NCBI GenBank assembly: GCA_010014835.2
Contig: JAAAKB020043857.1
Span: 1-35,076 of the forward strand
Source of the DNA: Apostichopus leukothele
Lineage: Eukaryota > Echinodermata > Holothuroidea > Aspidochirotida > Stichopodidae
Direction of reading: 5' to 3'
DNA length: 35,076 bases
Shown: positions 1 to 10,800 of the stretch, one piece after another
Layout: the number at the start of each line of letters is the position of its first letter
Position numbering within the stretch: position 1 is the first letter of the stretch
Notes under the pieces: model-generated
Databases searched by the model: none
What the model was told of the DNA's origin: nothing
The model's input: the letters and a program-made list of their open reading frames with translations, nothing else
Position numbers and translations under genes: made by a program

Positions 1-39
1 AATTGCCTACATTTTATGCGGGACAAAATATACTATGAA

Positions 40-200
40 GTATTTGCGGACATTCTGTACCAGGACATTTCGTCCGGTCGGACTATATTTGCTGTGAGGT
101 GGGGACACAATTTTCAGCAGATAATGTCCGACCGGACTAAATATGCTGGTACAAAGTGTCTCCGCGGACACTTTGTACAGGGGACACTCTGTACTGTCAC
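40..200. repeat. Cluster of inverted repeats with GGAC/GTCC motifs
   Basis: Perfect 12-bp arms GTACAAAGTGTC (149-160) and GACACTTTGTAC (167-178) flank a 6-nt loop. A further palindromic core GTCCGGTCGGAC (72-83) recurs in inverted form as GTCCGACCGGAC (126-137). Several G-G-A-C-A-Y-T-Y-T-G-T-A-C variants recur between 50 and 195. This looks like the end of a foldback or terminal-repeat element, family unknown. Confidence 0.6.
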
Positions 201-207
201 ACCGGCA

Positions 208-270
208 GTAGGTTAGCCTACTGTTTCGATCCTAGCAGGATCTTCTTCAGAGCCTAAATGACAAGTAACA
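208..270. repeat. Dispersed repeat, copy 1
   Basis: These 63 bases match 12448-12510 at all but about 8 positions. They contain the short hairpin GATCCTAGCAGGATC (226-240), followed by tcttcttcagag. The family is unknown; motifs of this shape are common at the ends of retroelements and SINE-like repeats in invertebrates. Confidence 0.7.
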
Positions 271-315
271 GAACGGACAAAACACGCACAAAATACAAAC
301 AGGTTATTCCGCATT

Positions 316-398
316 GTGAACACCTAGAGATAGATATAAGTAGACAAGTAGACAAAGGTAGTCTCATAATCCTCTTACATCTATCTCTTTGTGTTCAC
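316..398. repeat. 25-bp inverted repeat (foldback)
   Basis: Arms 316-340 and 374-398 are reverse complements at 22 of 25 positions (outer GTGAACAC / GTGTTCAC), with a 33-nt loop. It sits just right of the dispersed repeat and may be part of the same mobile element. Confidence 0.7.
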
Positions 399-1620
399 CA
401 TAGGTTTTTGATGCTAGCATGGTTGTGTACGTCAATTTACGTTCAGTTGACAGTGTGAGGAGTCGACAGGTGATAATCATTGTTTGAGAAATAACGTGTA
501 AATAATTTGCAAAGCCTGCAACATCTCGTCACCATTCTTTAAACTGCTATAATACATAACACCTGACAATAAGTGTCAGAGGATGTCACATGATTAACAG
601 TTATTTAACTTTACTGAATTCATATTTTGATGTAATTTATGTTGGGAGGTCTTGGTCTCAAACTGATCGTTCTTGACCATAAAACTGAAAAAAATGTTAC
701 TTAAATTTCCAGCTTGTTTCCTATAAAACGATTTATTTAAAGTATTGCCTATTTTCAATCCATGGGTTGGTAGCAAAAGACTTTTAAAGCTTATATAAGG
801 AGACTCAAATCCATAAGTTACGATTATTTGACATTTTGCTAAAGGCATTTTCACCAGCGAAGCAGTAGCTGCCTTACAAAGCTCAGAGTTACAGTAGAGG
901 TATACATTCCTGCTAGAACAGTCATGTTACAGAAGCCAAGCTTCTGTTGTAGCCAAGGCAGGCGCATCCTTGCAGATATCATTTGGAAATTGTTTGCAAC
1001 AAAATAAGTGCATGCAGTTTATCATATTAATAATTCTGTGACATATTTTATTACGTAGCAGCCTATATATGTCTAGCATAAGTGTTGATGTTTGACATAC
1101 TACTAGTACTACTGTAGCACTGTCCTCCATGAACTATGACCAGCCGAATACATGTCCAGAATTAATCGATGGATTTCAAGCAAACTTAAACAATTGACAA
1201 TATTTACGGAATCTTACAGCTATACAATGTTGAACTTCTAAATGAAATATACTGTACTGGCTTTCCTATGTGAATGTAAATATACATTAACCATGCACCG
1301 TGCACCAAGATTTACAATTTTCTTCAATAAAGTTAACATAATATTCTTTTTAAATACTCTTTATGTTGTAATTCTTTTTCAGAATATTTTGTTTTATCAA
1401 TCTTTGCAAAAAGTAAATCTTTCAGGATTTTATGGGTAGGTTGTCCATTGCAAACTAGAAAGAAACAATAGTTTCAATTTTCTGAGATGAAAACTACCCA
1501 ATATTTTAGAGTGTACTGTATAAGACTCTAGATGCAATTTTCAATGAAGTACTAGTTAATGATCCAGATTTTAAAAATGGGACATGATGATGACCATGGC
1601 GATCTTTTTGTCTTATCCAG
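399..1620. other. Upstream intron or flank, no coding exon seen
   Basis: AT-rich sequence without a segment that fits the missing first half of the FN3 domain and enters the next exon in phase 0. Most likely the intron before window exon 1. Confidence 0.5.
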
Positions 1621-1831
1621 CTTCAGTACAGACCAATGGAGAAGTTGTATGATCAGCAATTTGTTGTCCCTGGATTTGATCAAGTAGAAATTACAAATTC
1701 TGAAGCAAATAATGAGTATCAACTCACAGACCTGGAGCCTTCTACTCTTTATGAGATTGAGCTAAATGCCCAAACATTTGCTGGACAAAAGGAGGCTGTC
1801 AGAATCAAAGAGAGGACAAACTTGTTCACAG
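1621..1831 (+). CDS. PTPR exon 1 in window: C-terminal half of an FN3 domain
   Basis: The acceptor is ..ttatccag at 1620, and the exon enters in phase 0 with LQYRPMEK and leaves in phase 1 at a gtaatc donor. The peptide has the FN3 hallmark YQLTDLEPSTLYEIELNAQT (residues 33-52), matching the conserved Y-x-L-x-x-L-x-P-x-T-x-Y strand E-F pattern. The first half of this FN3 domain must come from an exon left of the window. No plausible FN3 exon was found in 1-1620. The ATG at 1636 is internal, not a start. Confidence 0.9.
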
Positions 1832-4800
1832 GTAATCTTTAAGGTAGCCCAGTCATCTCTAACAATAAATTCCAGCTGCTCTTTTGCAAGGGGATATGTT
1901 CGGTATAACAAAGAGGTCAATTTTTTTGCACATGTAATTTCCTTGTCTTCAATGATGATTATGGCTTTCAAACAGGAATCTCTACGTTGCCAGATTCATT
2001 TTATTGGACCGAAGTTACTAGAGTTGTATAACATACGATATATTAATTATGGAACTCTATTATAGTTCATTTCATTTCTAATTGAGATCATAGTTCTTCT
2101 TTGTATATGACGTGCTGGTTACAACGAAACAACAACCCTTATTTGTGTGTAAAGAGAGGGATGGTGATGATAATGGATTCAGGGATTGGTGGCAATGAGG
2201 ACATGGACATGTTAATGGGGGAGTACAAATGTCCATCTCCAAGACAACAATGGAACAAAGAGCTTAATATAGTATCCATCGATTCATATTTGTCATTGCC
2301 AGACTCTCTTCTAGCTGCATTCTGCATTCTCGTGACTTGTTTGAATGATAGTTTAGTTCTTTTGGTAGATATGTCTGCCATCTGGTCACCACTTTCTGTT
2401 CTATAGATTTGCAGCCACCAACTGTATCGTCAGAGATCATTCAAGATGGCACCTCTGTCACCCTGATTTTGCCTGCTCTCAATCAACAATATGCTTCGTA
2501 AGTTACTTTATCTTGAATAAAATGGATGGAGCTTGCTGGCTTCCTGATGTTTACCTTTACATTTAAATTTTCATATAAAGACAAATGCCTTACCCCATTG
2601 GCAGTTAGTGATACTTAAGATGTTCAAACTGTCACAACTTTAGTAATTACTAAGCTTCAATGGCATCTACTGTAGCTAGTTTTCTTTGCTGGCATAAGTA
2701 GTCTATTTGGTCGCCTGTCTAATGTCTCTTTAAAGTAATTACTTGATACATTGTTGGTTGATTGGTTGGTATTGTGTGAAACCACTCCGTATCACATAAA
2801 ACCCAACAAGATGGATCTTTAAGGATTGGCAAGATTTATTATTACCTATGCATCTTTACAGGAAGAAATATGTATCAAACTCTTTGTTTTCAGAAGAAAT
2901 GAACAATTTGATAATATGCTAAGTTATTTTCTAAATTGCATACATCTTTCCTTCTAATGTCTTGTATGTCTAATGATAGAACATACTACATCAGAGTTCA
3001 GTTAAAGTCAATAATCAAACAGAAGCGAGATGTGGATGGATTTGGACCTTTCAATGAAAACCCCGACCAGTACATAGCAGCTGAAGTAGAAAAGAAAGAT
3101 GAGAATCAGATGTTTACTATTGGTGATGGGGAGATGTACGGGATATACCTGAATGCGCCTCTTAGAGAAGGAGAAGGTTATGATGTATTTATAGGAACAG
3201 GAAGTAAAGCTGGAGAGGTAAGACTATTTGTTTATAGGTCGGCTGTATAAAGAGATGGTTAGTCAATATAGGAATGAAATAATATGAAAGGGGTCCGAAC
3301 ATGAGGGCTGGACAAAGAGTTCGTCAGTCAGAAGGAATGAAAGGGGTCAGAACATGAGGGCTGGAAAAGATATGAATAGTCAGTATCATTGAAAGGGGTC
3401 ACAACAAGAGGGCTGCCCAAAGAGATGGTTAGTCAGTAGGATTGAAAGGGGTCCGTACATGAGGGCTGCCCAAAGAGATGATTAGCCAGTAGGAATGAAA
3501 GGGGTCTGAACATGAGGGCTGCACAAAGAGATCAATATATTAGAGGTCTGAATGGTTTCATGACTGGAAGATAGGGCTTGATACGTGCTTATGATATGAT
3601 TCTCATTATTATACTTTTACATTCACAGGATGTTGTAGTTGTGTGGAGCAATCCAGTTTCCGTAGTTACGCCCAGACCTCCAGGTAAATACATAAAATAA
3701 TGTTCTCATTGCTCATGCACAATATCAATCATGTCACCAGAAATCAAGCTAAATGTCAAAATGTTGCAATAGTTTGCAAACAGCAAATAATTCGGAAACA
3801 CAGGCAAATGGTCACCTTGAGTCATAAAGCCATATGTCTGCACAATGCTGCTTTGTAAGAATATCTCATACCTTTAGTTACGCCTGTCATAGATTAAAGT
3901 ATCCTGACATAATGAAACATAATTTTCATTTACAGTATCAGTTTTCTTACAGTTGTTTTTCTGTGTGAGAAGTCCTTCCAAGTCTTACAGAATCCACCTT
4001 AAAGATTCTCAGATCTTAACAAAATGGGGTATTAAAACTTGGAAGGTTTGATTCATGGGCTTTCTACAGTGTAACTTTGGTTCAAAAAGATATAGTATGA
4101 TAGAGGACGGCATTTGCGTGAAAAATCAAGCTGCCACATAAATCCATAGACATTTCCTTTCTCCAGACCTTGTATGACTGTGACAGCCCTTATCAATAAC
4201 ATATCGGAATGTATTAGACTATTTTTCATAATGAGTTTCAAGCTATTGATCAGTAGTATTCATCCTGATTGGTTCCCATTAACCTTGTGAATATCTCAGT
4301 GGAGATTCTATTATCTTTGTTTGTGCAGAACATCATCATATTTATGCTGTTGCTGTGTTGCATACAGAAATACGCTGGTAAATATGTCAATGCTTGACAG
4401 ATCTCCTGTTTCTGAAATTCAACATTAGTCTGCAAGTATTTTTAGCAAATGACTGATGGTACATGAAATGAAGCTTTCTATAATGAAACCACTGGTGCAC
4501 AGCACTCAGTTGTGCCAAGCGTGTTACAACTGTTGTGACCTCTCATGTTTCACCTTAGTTATTTGCTATAAAAATATTACCCTTTTCTTGAGAAATTCCT
4601 GTGTCCAGTAATCATCCAGGTTTGGAGGGTCCATAGCTTTTGACCAGGTAGCTCAGAATGGGGATTTTCATCATGAAACTCTGCCTGGTAATTCATATTA
4701 TGTCGTCAATGTAGGAAACAAAATGTTTAAGATTTTCCCCTGTAGGTATGCCATCGGTGATTATCAAAATCATTCCGGTAGTCGTGGTCATCTTTCTTGT

Positions 4801-7800
4801 TGTCCTTGTAATTTTCGGAGTAATAATATACCGGAGGAGGTGAGTTAATATCTCGTAACTTTGATGTTTCAGAGTATTATTTGCAGCGTTTAGTGTAGCA
4901 TTTCTGTGTAGTTCATTTCTATTGGAGGATACCTTCATAAGAATTAAAAGTATTTGGCAGAATATGATCCAGATGTATCAAAACCAGGAGATAACATGGT
5001 AATGAGGATAACTTCATATGCCAAGGTTTCATTATATGCACTAATTAAGGTCTTTGTCTAAGTTTCATACAGCAATATCATTGCACTTTAATTTTCTGGT
5101 TTCGGTCTTTCCTGTTTTCAAATTACTAGTTTAGATTGATACCTAAATTCTGGTTTTTATTTGTCTGATATATTTGTTTTTTGATATAAATCATTGAACA
5201 AATCAGTCAGCTAACCATCAGCACTTTCAAGTTTGCTTCTTACTTCGAGTTATAATAATAAGAACCAAGTGTTAAGCTTCTTGGAAACAAAAAAAATGTA
5301 GGAAGCTTTACAAATTTAATGTTTATAAAACAACACCTTACCTGCACCAATTAACACTGATATATCAGTTTGCTTGGTTTATTGTAAAAAAAAATGGTGA
5401 TACCACAATGATTCTGATCAGTGGTTTCCATAGCAACTTGTAACACTAAGGTTAAACAGATTATGTCATGGTGGAAGTAATCAAAGATAAAAACATTTAG
5501 CAACTTGTGAATGCAAAAAAAAAAATAATAAGAGAAGAAAGAAGAAGTGTGATGCTTTGCTAACATAACATTTTTACAGATCTTCTTCCAAGAGGCCAGA
5601 TGGAGAACATCATCCAAGACTACCAAGTGAGTAAGATTTAGACATACGCTCTGTCATCTATAACTAAAGAACAAAGCATTAGCATATACTCCTCCTAGCC
5701 TATATTTTTAAATGACTGTGGAAGTGGGTTGTGGCATCGGATTATTTTGACCACACTTATATTCACCCGTAATTTAGTACCCTTCTGTTAATCTGAGTAA
5801 GAGATAACCGGTTACGATCATTTGGTTGCTTCCATTTATCAAGCTAATGACGTTGACATTTTCATGTAGAATTTTTTGTCCCACAAATTGAATGTAACCT
5901 TTACCATTTCATATACAATTTGAATAGATGCAAAATTAGATGCAATTTTGTTGGAATAAAGAAACACTAATGTTTTCAGGCAAAAAATCAGTATCTTTTT
6001 CCTGTCAGGTATGTTGGTACAAGATCGCAGTATATTGTGTCAATTAAATGCAAAATTTATCTTTGATTGGAAATGGTGGGTGCTTTAACCATAGACACGA
6101 ATCTGATCTCCTGATCTAATCAGCAGGTTGCATTACCAGTAAACTATAACTGCCTGTATTAGGGCACATTTACACGTAGCTCACGCTCTGATTCTCCCTG
6201 TACATGGCAAGTGCTTATTGCGGAAGTGGCTTCCAGACGTACTGTGAAAGAGCAGCTCACGAGCATACGCACCGATGTATAAACTTTTCGGATGATGAAT
6301 GAATGTAAACACAAGCACATATTTAGGTTATCTTAATATAGACTTTCGTGTTGTATACAACTGAATCATCATCACATGTACTGTACTTACCTGCAGAAAG
6401 ACAGCTGGGCCAATCCTAAGCATTCTACATCTCGACTCCAACATGAAGATGGAGTTTCTTAAACTTGGAATGTTGATATTAATCTAAAGTGTCAACCTTT
6501 TTACTTTCTAACATTATAGTCAATGGAGTAATTGCTACTTCCTTTAAGTCTTCTAGAAATGTCTGTGAACAACAACACTGTCAGACGGAGACTTTTATTC
6601 CAAACGGTTGTACTTGCAAGAATAAGAAATAAAGACGGAAAAGTATAGCAGTCTTTTAGATATTGTAGTTTTGATAGGAATTACGGCGGTACAGTATGTT
6701 TGACACGACTGTGGGCTGCACGCAATTACCTACTGTACTACTAAGGCATTTACAGCACTGTAGGTAACTCACTTAAGTACTTCCATGTACACACTAGTTG
6801 TATGCAGCACCACGCGCACGACGGCATTGTGAAGTTCACATGAGGAAATATGCAGTTGCATAATGCAAAGGTCACTGTTATATCTCGTACCACCGTTGAT
6901 CCTAGAGCATTTACACTACAAGCTTGATCTCGTGCTCGGGGTCATTCCTGAGCAGGAGATCAGAAACGTATCTACTTTAAAATAACCCGGTGTTAGGGTA
7001 TGATAGTTGATATCCCAACTGTAATCTCAATAAGATTTTGCCTTCTATCTCATAAACAGTTTAGTGACTAGTTGAAGATCAAAGACCATTTCACTCACAC
7101 TGAAAACATACACATTGATGCCTTACTAGAACAAATAAATTGTTGGGTGTTATAAATGCTCCCCAGTAACTTGGTCATGGTTTGATATATGCTCTATATT
7201 GTTACAACACAGACAACACTGATTATCATAATAAATACAAAAAAAATATGTACGCAGCTTAAAATATCTTAATAGAGGAAGGACCCTTCCTAATGTCTTA
7301 GAAATGAAACTGTTTTCCTAGCATTTCCCTGTTTTGTCTTTCTTTCTAATTTTTCCTTCATTGTATTGACCAATATTCGTAAGTTTGCCTTTCATCTCCA
7401 GATATTGTAATACCTCAATAGTTAAAGAAATTGTGTATTAAATATGCCAAAATCTGATGAATTTATACTAGATATATACTGCAGTATAATGATGAGGAAA
7501 AATCTTTATTATGTAAGCTACACTATATATAAATTAGTTATTTTCAAGTACCAATTTGTCTGTACTTGCTTCATAATGTTGTGACCTATGAATATTCAAT
7601 ATTGTAATAAACCAATGACATTCCCATGAAGTGAAATATGCTAGTTACAACTGTGTGGCATATTTGTATCTCAGCTATCAAGAAATAATGGTTTGTATTT
7701 GGCTGGATACACGCCTCAGTTTACAGAACATAAACTTGCTGTGACAGAGATTATTGCTTCAAATTCCATTCTGTTCAACATGCCCTTTTATTTGATCTTA

Positions 7801-10800
7801 AATTCCTTCTTTTTTTTTGGCTTTCACTATTTCATGGTTTTCTTTTGAATAGCTTGAAGTTTCAAAGATGTTAGCTGTTGATGTGTTTTTGTAATGTTTT
7901 GTCTCAGTGACTAACCCAGGATATGCTGAAGATGAGGAATCTGCTAGGAGCAAACCAGAGTTGAATGAATATGCAGTTATCGATGACAAGTTGATCAGGA
8001 TATCAGATTTGGCTACGTATGTAAAACAGAAAAAAGAAAACAGAACAGATAATTTCTTTACTGAATTTGAGGTACAGTATACCATGTTTTCAAGAATTTT
8101 CCTCAAGACTTTAGTCAAACTTCAATCTTACCCATAGGCTTGGTTCTGTCTCACACTGGCTCTCTTGCACTGTGAATATATTAAGGAGAAATGATTTTAA
8201 AGACATTATAGTTAGTATTTTTCTAATTAAAATAGATCTGTTCACTTTGGAATATTACTTCAATATTACGGTATAATGGTGCTGTTGTATAATTATCATT
8301 CCAGGCTTTGCTATTTGCAGCTACTTCCTTTATCACATATGGTTCAACTTGTAAATGTTGAGAAAGTCTCCTACATTTCCAAACAAAAGCCTATCAAACC
8401 TTATATATTAATGGTACATTAATTCCGCAGTAACACTACAACGATGCTGCATTTAATGTTACAGTATTAATTCTGCAACCCTTCAGTAATCACTGCAGCA
8501 GTGTTACAGAATTACTGTAATAACATTATACTGTTACTGCAGTAACAATACAGTGAAGGTGCAGTAAAACTACACTAATGTTGCAGTTACACTACATAGT
8601 ATTATTACTGCAATAATTCCACAGTAATACTGCAATAATGTTGCAAAAACCCGACGGTTATGTTACAGCAATACTGTAGTAACTTTACAGTAATAATACA
8701 GTAGCACTAATGTTGCAGTAATATAACAGTAAAAGTGTAGTAAGCTTACAGTTATATACTACAGCAATATTGTAGAAACTTCACATTAACTCTACAGTAA
8801 CGCTTCATAAATATGATAGTAATGGTGCTTTTAATAATACTAGAGTAATGCAACAGTTATACTATAGTAACATTTATAGATATATTACATTAATGTTGCA
8901 GTATATACTACAGTGATGTTGCAGTCATTAATACTACAGTAATGCTACAATGTACAATACTGCAATCACGCTTCACTTATGTGCTGTTATATGATGTTCG
9001 TAGTGCTAGACTTCTTTGCCAGCCATGGTTTTTGTTATTAGTGATATTATCTTCCTTCAGATGATGTGGGTTCATCTACTTGCTGAGTAAAGCTGCAGTA
9101 AAGTAATACTACCGAAATGCTACATGAGAAACAGTCATGCTACATTAGGCTAAAGTAACTCTAACATATTCTAAAATAATGCTTTTGTCATGTTACAGTG
9201 AAGCTATAGTGACGATTTAGTAGTGCTAGAGTTATACTATAGTAATACTCAAGTACTCTACAGTAATGCTATATTATGAAACAGTAACGCTACCATAATG
9301 TATGCTGCATTAACGCTGCCGTTACACTATAGTAATGCTGTTGTAACACTACTGTATGATATAGTAATGCATGTCCCATCCTTTAGTTTGGTAAATGAGA
9401 TATGTTCAAATATATTTTTGTGACACAAAGTTCTATCTATTTCGTTTTTAAGGTTTAAACTTTCAATTAATATCTTAACTAATCTTCTTTATAAATAGTC
9501 TTATTTTTTTATGTGTAATATTTTCTACCTTCAGATGATTTGGGTTTACATTTGTTGAGTAAATTTAAATTGTCATATTCTATGAAAAAATATTGTGTCC
9601 TTATTTTGTTAATTTCATTTTACCAGACATTACCTTCGAATAAGCTCCATCCGTGGACTGTAGCAGAAAAGCCAGAAAACAAAACAAAGAATCGCTTTAG
9701 AAACATCATCCCATGTAAGACCCACAAGTTGAATAATATGGCTACTCATATTGACATTTTGACTGAATGTATTAGAATATTTGAATATTTGATCTAGACA
9801 ATAACTCTCCATATCCTGAATAATATTTGCTGTGTGTGTGTATTTGTTTTGATTTCTTTAATACATATATATTTGTTAGTTCATTGTTGTGTTTGCTTGT
9901 TTTCCTTCATTTCATATAGTTGTTATAGCTAAGATAAACAATCAGTTTCCTTTACTAGGGCTTACAATGTAAATGCTTGTAATGTTATGCTACCTGTGTA
10001 GATTTTTGAAAAAAAAATGAATTGAATTGAATTGAAATTGAATTGAATTCTGTTTTGGTTTTTTAATTCCACAGATGACAGTTCTCGTGTTGTGCTTGAG
10101 AAAATTAATGGTGATCCACACTCTGACTATATCAATGCTTCATTTATTGATGTAAGTATTTAATGTTGTCCATACTCACTATATATGCCTCATATATTGT
10201 TGTGGGTATTGTGTATGGTTCATACTCAAACTATTTTAGTGTCTCATATATTGATGAAAGTATTTAATGTGGTCAATACCCACAATATATCAATGCCTCA
10301 TACATTGATGTACGTATTGAATGTGATCCATACTTACACCATATCAATGCCTCACATGTTGATGTAAGTATAGAATGTTGTCCATACTTACACTATATCA
10401 ATGCCTCACATGTTGATGTAAGTATAGAATGTGGTCCGTACTTACACTATATCAATGCCTCATACATTGATTTAAGTATTGAATGTGATCCATGCTTACA
10501 CTATATCAATGCCTCACATGTTAGTAAAGAAAGTGGTCCATAGTTACACTTTATCAATGCCTCAAATGTTGATGTAAGTATAGAATGTGGTCTATATTTA
10601 CACTTTATCAATGTATCATGCTGATGTAGTATTGAATGCAATTGATTCTCATCTTGAATCATTTTTCTTTGTGATGGATGTTGTAGTGTAAGGTGGGAAG
10701 CTTTTTACATTAATTGATGTAAGGAATAAATAGCTTTGATCTGCCTAGCATTGGTGAATGAATCTTTGAGAGCCTAAATTGTTGGGTTATTGGATGAAGC

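Noticed and set aside
208-270. Working hammerhead ribozyme on the minus strand
   Set aside because: A CTGAAGA..GAAA pair flanks a hairpin, but there is an extra base in the core, the expected A15.1-U16.1 pair is missing, and no stem I partner is present. Copy 2 lacks the GAAA.
1636-1842. ATG at 1636 as the gene start
   Set aside because: The coding frame is open and FN3-like upstream of this ATG back to a good acceptor at 1620, and the product would begin mid-domain without a signal peptide.
10185-10367. 60-codon plus-strand frame with repeated peptide
   Set aside because: It is a reading of the 54-bp array in a different frame from the exon. Repeats whose length is a multiple of three stay open by chance.
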